A DNA stretch of 64,000 nucleotides, taken from NCBI GenBank assembly GCA_028691535.1, contig JAQUZB010000001.1:186001-250000 (forward strand), read 5' to 3'. The notes beneath the pieces were generated by a model. The model saw nothing but the letters and a program-made list of their open reading frames with translations. It was not told the origin of the DNA and did not search any database. Numbering within the stretch: position 1 is the first letter of the stretch; each line of letters starts with the position of its first letter. The DNA comes from Candidatus Altimarinota bacterium (GTDB lineage: Bacteria; Patescibacteriota; Gracilibacteria; BD1-5; UBA6164). A program made the translations under genes and the position numbers. Of this stretch, positions 9,740-21,190 are shown in pieces.

Positions 9740-10747
9740 TTATTCAGGTTTAAATGTTAAAAATTCTGCATCAAATTGTCTTAATCAATAATATAAAGTA
9801 TTCCATCAACTGGATCATCAATTTATAAATTTTTCTCAGTCATTATTTATAAAATTTTCTGTAGCTAATACTTCTATTCTCATTTGATTAGATATTTTTT
9901 GAGCAATGGAATTATTTCAATTTCATGCATGACATCAAATTATAGTTAATATTGTATCGTTATTCAGTATAGGTAATTTTGATAAATTATTGTCAACTAT
10001 TATAGCGGAAGAATTTTCTATAGAAGCATCTAAATCTATTCAATCACTATTAGAATGTGCAACTAATCAAATTTCTTTATATTCATTTAATATTAATGAA
10101 TCTGTAAAATCTTTTAATGTGTTTCAAAATACTATATGAATATTTTCTTCTTTAAATCATTTTTCTAAATAATTATTTACTAATATATTTTTAGAAGTTT
10201 CTAATGTTGAATAAGTTAATCACATAAATGTTTTATCTTTTGCAACAAAAATAAGTACTTTACTTAACCCACTCCTATCCACAAAATTCACTCCATTATT
10301 CCCAACATACCCATACAAATTCACATCATCAATTTGTCCAATCGGATCTCTTGATATAAATCTTCCTAATTCTGGATTGTAATATCTTGCTCTGTTATAA
10401 TATAATCATATTTCAGAATTGTATTCTCTACCAGTATAAAGTCTAGTATTTCAACTATTCGCTCAACTAGTTATTTCAAAATTACCAAAACTGTCATATT
10501 CATAACTTACAACTATATTTCAAGAACTATCTGTTATTCATTCTACACTTCATAGGTGATTTTTATGGAAATAATATGTATTATTATTTTCTTCATATGC
10601 AATTAAATCATCTACTCAGATTCAGTTTATATAATCTTTAGTTGTTATTGTAGTTTCATCTGTTGTTATTTCTTGTAATATATTTTCATTACTGTAAATA
10701 TATCTTGTAGTTTCATCTTCTGTTTGTTTCAAATATCTTCTATTCAT
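9740..10747 (-). CDS. Orphan RHS C-terminal cassette with caspase-like toxin tip
   Basis: This 335-residue protein starts inside an RHS/YD repeat (MNRRYLKQTEDETTRYIY) and has only the last RHS core: NHLGSVEGITDSSGN, TRLYTGREYNSE and GRFISRDPIGQIDDVNLYGY. The variable tip follows. The tip, about residues 160-335, contains a histidine in ISLVAHSNSDG and a cysteine in LTIIGCHAGNG about 50 residues later. This is the His/Cys dyad order of caspase and gingipain-like peptidases. There is an in-frame TAA five codons upstream of where the homology begins, so it cannot encode a shell on its own. It is a displaced tip that could recombine into the full-length gene at 13892-20959. Expression as a free protein remains possible. 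Confidence 0.8.
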
Positions 10748-10780
10748 TACATCATAACTATATTCTGCTATTTTATAATT

Positions 10781-11008
10781 TTATTTATTTTTCTTAAATA
10801 ATTTACCTAGAAATATTGTTGAAAAAATAGATAATATAATTGATATTAAAAAAGACAATAACATACTTTTAACTACTGAATCTAAATCATCTTCAAATCT
10901 ATATGTGAAAATATATTTATGAATTATATAGTAACTAAATTTATAAAATATGTAATATATTATTACACCTATAATTAGGTTTATTAAAAAAATATATAAT
11001 TTTTTCAT
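10781..11008 (-). CDS. Small two-helix membrane protein, immunity candidate
   Basis: This 75-residue protein has two hydrophobic helices (residues about 4-28 and 48-68) separated by a charged loop with a double aspartate. Its ATG lies two bases after the stop of the RHS cassette at 11011-12699, which implies translational coupling. By position it is the likely immunity protein for that cassette's tip, or a tip-associated membrane factor. No family is recognised. Confidence 0.55.
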   Translation of the reverse strand: MKKLYIFLINLIIGVIIYYIFYKFSYYIIHKYIFTYRFEDDLDSVVKSMLLSFLISIILSIFSTIFLGKLFKKNK

Positions 11009-11010
11009 AA

Positions 11011-12699
11011 TTATTTATTTAATAAATTAAAATAATATTCTCTTTTTTCTTGTTCTAATTTTGATCTTTTATTATATTCTCAATTTGTATTAATTATAGC
11101 ATTTGTAATTATATCAATTTTTGCATCAATAGTTGTAGCTTTTCTATATCTAGAATATATTTCTTCTCATTTATCATACCATATTGAATCACTATTTTCA
11201 TCCCGTTTTGCTATTTCTTTTGAATAAACTCAATATCATTCTATTTCTGCATTATCTATTTCAACTGACATTAATATATCTCTTGCAACAAAAGAAGGAA
11301 TATAATTATTAGATGTATTCATTCAAAAAAGTAAGTTTCACAAATTTGAAGGTTCTACATCTACTCAATTGAAACTTATTACTCATCAATTTTGATGAGC
11401 TTGAGCTTCTATAAAAGCATTTCTTTTAATATCGTATGGTCATGAGTTTCTTGTTCAATCATATATTTGGTATAAACTAAATCCTCATGTATCTTTCATT
11501 GCTGAGTCGAATATAGATACTATAAGTTTTTCTGTAATTAATTTCTTAGAATTCAAACCAAGATTATCAGTAAAATTAACAGGATTGTTTTTAGTATAAG
11601 CATAAAGATTTACATCGTCAGATATATCAATCGGATCTCTTGAAATAAATCTACCTAGTTCTGGATTGTAATATCTTGCTCTGTTGTAATATAATCATAT
11701 TTCAGAATCATATTCTCTACCAGTATAAAGTCTAGTATTTCAACTATTTGCTCAACTAGTTATTTCAAAATTACCAAAACTATCATATTCATAACTAACA
11801 ACTAAATTTCAAGAACTATCTGTTATTCATTCTACACTTCATAGGTGATTCTTATGGAAATAATATGTATTATTATTTTCTTCATAAGATATTAAATCAT
11901 CTATTCAGATTCAGTTTATATAATCTTTAGTTGTTGTTGTAGTTTCATCTGTTGTTATTTCTTGTAATATATTTTCATTACTGTAAATATATCTTGTTGT
12001 TTTATCTTCTGTTTGTTTCAAATATCTTCTATTCATTACATCATAACTATATTGTACAATTATTCAACTAGAAGATTCTACTTTTGTAAGTCTGTTTTTG
12101 TAGTCATAACTAAATGTTTTTTCTCAATCATTTTTTAAGTTTCAGTTATTATCATAAACAAAGTTTGTATTTTCATTTGTAGTTACAATACTTCAAGTAT
12201 ATGTAGTTATAGTTTGAATTTCTCAACTTCAAGTTTGTATTTCTTCTATTATTTCTTGTAATTCATAACTTGATATACTTCAACTTAAACTTGTGTATTG
12301 ATTCAATATATTAGTTTCATAATCATAATTAGCTCAACTTCAAGTTTTACTATTAAAATTATTTATTCTGTTTCAAACATTATCATAATTAAAACTTTTA
12401 AGAAGAGTTCAAGAATTAGTTTCATTAACACTTGTTAATCTGTAAATATCATCATACAAATAATTTTTTATACTATCACTTGTTATGTTATTTACATCAT
12501 CATAAGTATAGTTGTAAGTATTTACTCAATTATTTAAACTATTTATTCTACTTAAATTATCAAATCATTTTATGATACTTGTATTATTATCATAGACTAT
12601 ACTAGTATTTTCAAGTCATGTATAATTGTAAGTTGCTACATTATTTGAATCATATAAGATATTTGTAATTCTGTTTAAATTATCATAACTATAATTCAC
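11011..12699 (-). CDS. Orphan RHS C-terminal cassette with Toxin_44-like tip
   Basis: This frame of about 562 residues starts at a GTG inside RHS repeats. Roughly 370 residues of YD repeats and RHS core are nearly identical to the full-length gene (compare 14435-15570), followed by a different tip of about 180 residues. The tip contains a G-P-Y-D-I-K segment and, 25 residues on, SNLGNLLFGM, a layout resembling the bacterial Toxin_44 family. This resemblance is by eye only. The 5' end is a deletion junction that shifts the frame relative to the upstream remnant, so the start is uncertain and the cassette may be silent. It is followed at once by a small membrane protein. Confidence 0.75.
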
Positions 12700-12704
12700 A
12701 TCAT

Positions 12705-12800
12705 TTATACTACTCCATTTCAGTTTGTTATATTTTTAGATATTAATCTGTTTTGTGAATCATAAGTATATAAAGATAGAAAATATTCTAATAAACCAGG
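12705..12800 (-). pseudogene. RHS repeat remnant at a deletion junction
   Basis: On the minus strand this stretch reads YTYDSQNRLISKN, then ITNGNGVV and a TAA stop. The same words occur in frame in the full-length RHS gene near 15735-15800. In the full-length gene about 165 further bases separate this from the SINDVNYSYDNL segment, whereas here the two are fused with a frame change. It marks the 5' breakpoint of the orphan cassette at 11011-12699. The remaining 90 bases up to 12888 hold nothing I recognise. Confidence 0.65.
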
Positions 12801-12888
12801 ATTTACTAATAATGAGTCAAAATCTAATATAGAATTTAAAATATTTTAATATTCACCACTAGCTCTATATAATATAGTTGTACTAAAA

Positions 12889-13245
12889 TTATTGAGAAGC
12901 TATATGTAAAAATAATGATGATACTAGAATATTTAACAATATATAAATAAAAGTATATATATATCAAAGCACAATTTTTTTATTAGAATATAAAAAATAA
13001 TGGATATATATAAATAATAAAATATTTATTATTGGTATCAGATATATTTTATTATTAAATATATCTGATAATACTAATAAAGACAAAAATAATCATGATA
13101 ATGATATCATAATAATATCTAAAAAGTTGCTTATGTTATTCATTTCATAAACATATAAAGAATATGCTAAAGTAACTAATGTTATTATTATTAAGTTAAC
13201 ATAAAAATATTTACTTCTAAAAAAAATAATTATTAAATTTAACAT
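12889..13245 (-). CDS. Four-helix membrane protein behind the full-length RHS gene
   Basis: This 118-residue protein is almost entirely hydrophobic, with four predicted helices and short connecting loops. It lies 45 bases after the stop of the 191-residue anchored protein and is co-directional with the RHS gene. It resembles in size and topology the membrane proteins that follow the two orphan cassettes, suggesting an equivalent role. No family is recognised. Confidence 0.55.
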
Positions 13246-13290
13246 TTTTCATTTAATTAATATTTAAAGTATTTTATAGTTTCTATTATA

Positions 13291-13866
13291 TTAATTGTTC
13301 TTAATATAATTATATAAAAATAAAACCTCTTCAGAACAATTATTTAATGATAAATAACAGTCAGTATATTTTTTTGAATCTAATTTTGAATAATCATCCC
13401 ATTTAGGTGGATTAAAATCGGATCTTACTTTTCTAATTGCGTATAATGCATTTCACTTTATAAAAAATATGTACTCTAAATCTGTTCTTTCATTTTGAAT
13501 TAATATAGTTTTTTTTATATATCAATTAAGTTCATTGTATAATCAATATCTTATCATTCATATGCTATAAATGGGTTCTTTAATTCATTTCATTATATTT
13601 TCTTCATCTATAGTTAAATCATTAAATTTAAGTTCAGATTCACTTGAAAAAGTGTAATCAAGTGTATCTATACTTATTTTTTCAATATTAGGAATATCAT
13701 CATTATTAGTTATTGGAATATTTTCATTTTCTATATATTGTTTGTTTTCTTGAGAAAAATCTTTATTGTTATTTAATTCTTTTAAAACAAAATTATTATA
13801 TAGTTGTAAAATTATAATAGTTCAAATTATTATTAATATTATAATTATAAATTTATTTTTTTTCAT
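13291..13866 (-). CDS. Membrane-anchored hypothetical protein, candidate immunity protein for the M15 RHS tip
   Basis: This 191-residue protein has an N-terminal hydrophobic anchor (MKKNKFIIIILIIIGTIIIL) and a hydrophilic outer domain. It begins 25 bases after the full-length RHS stop. The RHS tip is a peptidoglycan peptidase, so a membrane-anchored protein facing the cell wall is the expected place for a protecting partner. The outer domain contains an N-terminal acidic linker and a compact region with several tryptophans and tyrosines (PPKGDDYSKLDSKKY). No family is recognised. Confidence 0.6.
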
Positions 13867-13891
13867 AGCATACATAGTTTAATAAATATTA

Positions 13892-16800
13892 TTACCCTTT
13901 AAAAATAATGAATCAATCATTATCAATATTTCAATCTTCAATCATTTTTTTAAGTTCAGTAGTTGTAAATCCATAAGTTTTTTGAAAATGTGGTTTATCC
14001 GTTGATGTTTTCCAATCTCCTCCCCATTCGAATCAAATATCTTTTCATATTTTACTAACTTTATTCCAATCAATATCATAGTTAATTTTTCAATTTTTAT
14101 CAATTTCAACAATATCAAATGCTAATCAATAATTATGATAACTTCCTCCTCATTTAACCCAAGTAACAATATTTCATGGAGAAGTTCTTCATTGATTATA
14201 TAAATTATTTTGTTCGTCAATAGTTCTCATAGATTGAGCTACTCTTAAATTTATTTTTAAATCTTTATAAACTATATCTAGAAAATCTCTTACATCATCT
14301 CTTATCAATGGATTTAGAGTCATAATTCTTTTTTCCGATATTGGATCTCTAGTAACAATGCTTAAAAGATTAGATCATACCATATCTTCTATTAATGGTT
14401 TCCCCTCCGTTCCCATCAAATCCACATAATTCAAACTATTATTCCCCACATAAGCATAAAGATTCACATCATCAGCTATATCAATTGGGTCTCTAGATAT
14501 AAACCTTCAAATTTCAGCAGAGTAATACCTTGCTCTAAAATAATATAATCAAATTTCAGAGTCGTATTCTCTACCAGTATAAAGTCTAGTATTTCAATTA
14601 TCAGTTCAACTAGTTATTTCAAAATTACCAAAACTATCGTATTCATAACTTACAACTATATTTCAAGAACTATCACTTATTCACTCTACACTTCATAGGT
14701 GATTTTTATGAAAATAGTAAATATCATTATTTTCTTCATAAGCTATTAAATCATCTAATCAGCTTCAGTTTATATAATTCTTTGTTGTTGTAATATTTGT
14801 AGTTTCATCAGTTGTTATTTCTTGTAGTGTATTTTCATTACTGTAAATATATTCTACTCTTTCATTTTCTGTTTCTTTCAAATATCTTCTATTTAACACA
14901 TCATAACTATATTGAGCTATTATTCAACTAGAAGTTTCTACTTTTGTAAGTCTGTTTTTGTAGTCATAACTAAATTCAAAAGTTCAGTTATTTTTTAAGT
15001 TTCAGTTATTATCATAAACAAAACTTGTATTTTCATTTGTAGTTACAAGACTTCAAGTATATGTAGTTATAGTTTGAGTTTCTCAACTTCAAGTTTGTAT
15101 TTCTTCTATTATTTCTTGTAATTCATAACTTGATATACTTCAACTTAAACTTGTGTATTGATTCAATATATTAGTTTCATAATCAAAACTAGCTCAACTT
15201 CAAGTTTTACTATTAAAATTATTTATTCTATTTCAAACATCGTCATAATTAAAACTTTCAAGAATTTCTTGATTTGTATTATTTTGTACTTCTTTTAATC
15301 TGTAAATATCATCATACAAATAATTTTTTATACTATCACTTGTTATATTATTTACATCATCATAAGTATAATTGTAAGTATTTACTCAGTTATTTAAACT
15401 ATTTGTTCTACTTAAACTATCATATCATTTTATGATACTTGTATTATTATCATAGATTATACTAGTATTTTCAAGTCATGTATAATTGTAAGCTGCTATA
15501 TTATTTGAATCATATCAGATATTTGTAATTCTATTTAAGTTATCATAACTATAATTTACATCATTTATACTTGTTAGATTATTATTGTTATCATAACCAT
15601 AACTAACTAAACTACCTGATTGAGTTTCAGTTATCATTCTACCTAAACTATCATAACTGAATTCTATTTTATGATTATTACTATCATTTGCTTCTATCAT
15701 TCTACCAAGAGAATCATAGCTATATGTTTCACTTGTTATTCAAACTACTCCATTTCAGTTTGTTATATTTTTAGATATTAATCTGTTTTGAGAATCATAA
15801 GTATAGTTTATGATTGTACCATTTGGACACCCCAGGGTGCTCTCTCTTGCTTCGCAATTCACCTTGTCAGTTTTTTGTACTAGATTATTGTTTGTATCAT
15901 ATACATAATTTACTTCTTTTTCATCAGCATAGATTTGTTTAACTAGTCTATTTAATTGGTCATACTGATAGTTTGTAATATTTCATTCACTATCTGTCAC
16001 ACTAGTCATATTTCACATATTATCATATGTATAACTAGTTGTTAGGTTTCAAGAGTTTGTAACTCTATTCTCGGTTTTAACTTTTCAAGTGTAAGTATAG
16101 GTATAGTTTGTGATATTTCACTCTTCATCTGTTATACTTATTACTTGATTTAGTTTATTGTAAGTGTAAGTTTTTGATTTGTTTAAATTATTTGTTTCAC
16201 TTATCAGTCTATTATCAGAATCATAAGTATAGTTTGTAGTTATAGTTTTATTGCTTGAACTAATTATTTGTTTTTGAGTTAAGTTATTATTTTTATCATA
16301 AATATTTATTACTTTATTTCATAACTCATCTTGCACTTGTATTAATCTGCCAAATATATCATATGTATTGTTTGTTTCATTTCATTTTCAATCTATAGAT
16401 TTTATAGTATTTCATAGGCTATCATATTTTGTTTTTGTTGTGATTATATCATTTGGTAATATATGATTTTTAGTTTCTATAACTTTATTTTGTTTATCAT
16501 ATACAAATTCATGTTTTGATAACAAATTATCATTTTCATCATATATTTCTTGTTTTGTTATATTGTTTGATTTATCGTATGTGTATGTAGTATAACTATT
16601 ATCAACATTTACTTTTTTAATTATTCTATCAAATAAATCATATTCAAAATTTATTTCACTATTATTTGGATTTGTTTGTTTAATTAATCTTTCATTTGAA
16701 TCATAATTATAACTTGTAGTTACATTATTATTTCAATAACTAACTGTTTTACTAAGAATTAATCCATTTTCATCATAATTATAACTTTCAGTTGCACCAC

Positions 16801-19800
16801 TTCAAGAACTAGTTTCTATTATTCTAGAGTTTGTATCATAAGTATAATTTGATATTAAATTTATTCAAGAATCTATTTCATTAGTTGAATTAGTTAGATT
16901 ATCAAGTATATCATAATTATAACTTATATTTAATTCTTCACTTGTTCACAAGATTATTTTTTCACTTGTTTTCTTGTTTAATGAGTTGTAAACTATTTCA
17001 TTTACTATTCATTCACTTGTTGTTTTGCTTATAAGTAAATTGAAATCACTGTAACTTAGATTTGTTTCATTTGATCTTCAATCTATTATTTTTACCATAT
17101 TTCATCTTGTATCATATACAAAATTATTTTCTATAGCTAAACTTCAAGTTCATTTTGTAATCTTTGTTAAATTTCAGTTTGTATATTCAAAGCTAGTTTC
17201 TAATCATAAAGCATTTGTTTGTCAGATTAATTGACCACTTCAATTATATGTAAAACTTTCATTTATATTTATATCAGTTCAATCATAATCTTTTACTCAA
17301 ATTATTTCTTTTGATACTAGATTATTGTTTGCATCATAAGTTAAATTTGTAATTAAACCATTTGGTTCTATTATTTGAGTTGGTTTATTTGTGTTTAAAT
17401 CATAAGTATAATTTAAAACTATATCGCTTGTACTTCAAGTAGATGATGTATTTTCTACAAGTCTTTTTTCAATTACATTATTATTTATATCATAATTATA
17501 TGTAATTCAATTTCATAATGGTTTAATTTCTTTTATTAGGTTATTATTTGTATCATATTGATAATTATATTCTAAATCACCACTTGCTTTTTTAATTATT
17601 TTTTTAATTGTATTTCAGAAACTATCATAGTAATATTCTATTATATTTCATTCTCTATCTGTAACACTATTTTTTGTAATCTTGTTATTTGTATCAACAG
17701 TATAATTATAATAAATAGTTCAATTACCATATGTTTGACTAGATACTCTATCAAATGAGTCATATGTATTTTCTACATATGTATTGTTTGCTGAATCTAT
17801 TAATTTTACAATATTGTGAGAACTTTCAAAATCAGTTCATATTGTATATGTAAAATCTATTTGTTTTTCACTTATTCAGCTATACATTTTAATAGTTTTT
17901 AAGTCAAATTGACTTCATAGTGTTTCATTTTCAGCAAAATATATAAACTCAGTTTCTTTTCATAAGAAATCATTTATTTTATATATTCTACTATCTGCAT
18001 AATATGAAAAAGTATATTCTCTATTTAAAGTATCTATGATTTTTATAAGTTGTGAATTTGTGTTATATTCAAAACTTAAATAGTTACCATAAGTATCTTC
18101 AAGTTTTTCTATCTTAAAATTTTCTCAAAAAGTATATTTTGATTTATCATCAAAAGTTATTTGATATTTATTATTTATAAACTCTAGATTTGCTTTTATA
18201 TACTCATTTCTAGTAAAATTAGTTCAATCTTTATAGAAATTATATACTCATAATTTTCCGTCATGAAGATTTATATTTCAATCAATATCTTGTGTTAAAT
18301 ATATATTGTAATTAAAATCAAAGTTATTTCATATTGGTCAATTATAAAATGCTTTATTCTTGTATTTTATTTTAAACTCAAAAGGTAGGTTATTTCAAGC
18401 ATAACTAATAAGAGTATTATCATAATCAAACTCTCAAGTATTTAAAATAACTGGATCTCATAAACTTGAATCTTCAGAAATAGTTGCTTTTGTTTCTGCT
18501 TCATTAGTTTTAATAGTTAATTTTGATACATCAAAAATTAAAGGTCATGAAGATGCATTTTGAGCTGTATTTTGATTTGCATTACAAACATATCAATCAG
18601 TCAGATCATAGGTGTAATAGTTTGATAAGTTAGTATTATCCCAATCTTTTTCAATTATATTTACACATCATGATATATTTATACAATTATCCGATATTAA
18701 ATTATTATTTTCATCATATATATTTATAAATCAAGAATTATTTCATACAAAAGTTATAGTTGGATCTTCTTCAGAGATAGCATGTGGATAAAATAAATAT
18801 TTATTTTCATATGATATTATTTCATTTTCTCATGGTGCAGTAATAGTATATGTAGAATCATTTTGATCTGTATATACTCAAATATAATTCATATTTCAAT
18901 TATTCTCTATTCATCAATTTACATATAGATATCAATTTAATAATCATTTATTTTTAAAATTTCAGTTTAGAAATGTATTTATATATCATTGTAAATTTCA
19001 ATTTGAATCTATAATTAAATCCCCATTTAAATTATATCAATTATATGAATACCCTGAAAATAAAACTTGTGAATTTATTTTTGTTAAATTTATATTTCAA
19101 TTCAAATCATAGATATTTATAGGTATATTATTTATATTTTCCAATTCAAATTCTCCTATATTTCAAGAGAAATTTAGATATCAATTTCATCCAAGTAATT
19201 TGATTTTTAAATTTTCTCAATTTACTATATTAGAAAATATATATATGTTATTTTCAACTTTTAAATTATTTTTTCATAGAATAGTTAAATTTATATTTTG
19301 ATATGAATTTATAGAATTTATTGTTGAATTATTTGGTTTAAAGTTAGAATTAGTTCATATTTCTACATGTACCAAAAAAGAATTAGTTCATAAAAGTTCT
19401 ATAGTTCCATTTTCTACAGAATAAATTATTCAATTCCAAATTCAATTATTTTCTAATTTTCAATTTATATAAATATTTCATGAAATTTCTCAGTTGTTTA
19501 ATATGTTTCAACTTAAGTATAAACTTGAACTTGCTTGAAATTTTCAAGAAGATTTTATTTCTATATTTCAATTGAAATTATCTTGAGTATATCAGTTTTG
19601 TAGTCTAGTTTGAGAATATATTTCTAAATCATCTATTTCTCAATTTAATTTATAAAATACTATTTCTTCATTTTGACTATTATTTGTAATCAATTTTTTT
19701 ATTTTTCAAGTAAAATCGAAATCACCATATCATCATAATATTTCTAAATTTAAATTATCTCAATTTATTATATTTCAATAAATTCAAGAATGGTATTTTG

Positions 19801-20959
19801 TTTTAAGTATTGTATTTGGCAGTATTGTTAAATTTTTAGATTGTTCTAAATATATCATATCTATAGCAACTCAATTTCAATAAATACTTGAATTTGATTG
19901 TAAATATAAGTACAAATTATTGAAATCATTATTTCACAAAAGTTCAATAACTCAATTTTCTATAGAATAAATTGTTCAACTCCAAACTCAATTATTATCC
20001 AATTTACCATTAATATACAAATATCATGAAACTTCTCAATAATTTCTTAAGTTTCAATTTAAATATAAATTTGTGTTTAAAGTAAATTTTCAATTAGATT
20101 TTACATCTATATTTCAAACAAAATTATCTTGAGAATATCAGTTTTGCAATCTAGTTTGTGAATATATTTCTAAATCATCTATTTCTCAATTTAATTTATA
20201 AAATACTATTTCTTCATTTTGACTATTATTTGTAATTAGTTTTTTTATTTTTCAAGTAAAATCAAAATACAAATATCATCAATTTGATTCTAAATTTAAA
20301 TTATTTCAATTATTAATATTTCAATAAAACTGAATACCATTTTTAACTTTTATATTAGTATTATTTAAAAAATTTATATTTGAATAATTTACATTTAAAT
20401 AATTTACATAAATATTACCTTGTAAATCAATATTATGATTAATATTAAGTACTGAATTAATTCTTGAAGTTCAATATATATTAATACTTCAATCCTTTAA
20501 TGTATTTATATCTACATCAAAAATTCAATTATTTTCTATATTTCAATTAAAATATAAATAATAACTATTTGTAAATGAACCATTATTAATAATGGTTCAA
20601 TTTAAATATAAAAAATTATATGAAAGTGTTCATCAATTATTTATAATTATATTTCAAGTAAAAGAATGATCTCCTCATCAAGAAGAATATCAAGTTAAAT
20701 ATCATCAAGAATTAATTATTAAATCACTAAATTTAATATTAACTGCATCTGTTATATTTCAATTAATTATTATTTCATCATTTTCACTTGGTATAATTCC
20801 ATTAATCCATGAATTGGTATCATACCAACTTCATCAAGTTGATATTGATTGTATAGTTGCTGCATCAACATATCATAAAAATGACCAAAATCACATCAAA
20901 AATATAACTATTTTTAAAGAGATTTTGGTTAATAAATTTATATTATTTATTTTTCCCAT
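13892..20959 (-). CDS. Giant secreted RHS/YD-repeat polymorphic toxin with M15 peptidase tip
   Basis: This 2355-residue protein starts with a signal peptide (MGKINNINLLTKISLKIVIF onward, cleaved near DAATIQS). Residues about 35-640 are beta-rich repeats with a tandem 180-residue duplication. Residues about 900-2150 are YD/RHS repeats that would build a cocoon-like shell. The RHS core ends at IGRFISRDPIDIADDVNLYA near residue 2160. The tip (about 2185-2355) matches M15 peptidoglycan peptidases: RVAQSMRTIDEQNNLYNQ, then SYHNYGLAFDIV (zinc H and D) and DKPHFQ (zinc H). It probably cleaves cell-wall peptides of a neighbouring cell. Glycine is mostly TGA, but the segment before the tip uses GGG/GGA. 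Two orphan tips lie downstream. Confidence 0.93.
14435..15570 (-). repeat. RHS core segment copied in the two orphan cassettes
   Basis: The 3' RHS core of the full-length gene recurs with near identity at 11590-12700 (orphan cassette 2) and, for its last 450 bases, at 10300-10747 (orphan cassette 3). All three copies diverge completely just after the DDVNLY(A/G)Y...N(Y/F)(V/T)D motif. The shared segment gives homology for gene conversion that would swap tips. Confidence 0.85.
19350..20440 (-). repeat. Tandem ~545-bp duplication in the N-terminal region of the RHS gene
   Basis: Two adjacent copies of about 545 bases can be aligned by eye, for example 19597-19713 against 20141-20257 and 19388-19460 against 19934-20006. 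The best-conserved block encodes KKLITNNSQNEEIVFYKLN followed by EIDDLEIYSQTRLQN, identical in both copies. The duplication is in frame and lengthens the beta-rich N-terminal stalk by about 182 residues. Confidence 0.8.
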
Positions 20960-21162
20960 AATTTAAGGTTTTAAATATTAAAATAATAGGAGATTAATTT
21001 AATATTAATTATTTTTTTATTTTTGCAAATTATTTTTTAGGTTTTCCTCTACTTTAAGCCAAAAATAAAATACGATTTATCATTATACTCATTGCACATT
21101 AAATTCGCATTAAACACTATATATTTTAGCTAGACAAATAAGATTTTTATTTCAAAAAAAAT

Positions 21163-21190
21163 AAGTTACTTTTAAGTAACTTATTTTTTA
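21163..21190 (-). terminator. Intrinsic terminator at the ftsK end
   Basis: A perfect stem AAGTTACTT / AAGTAACTT with flanking A- and T-runs overlaps the ftsK stop codon. The 200 bases between this and the RHS start show no gene. Confidence 0.8.
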
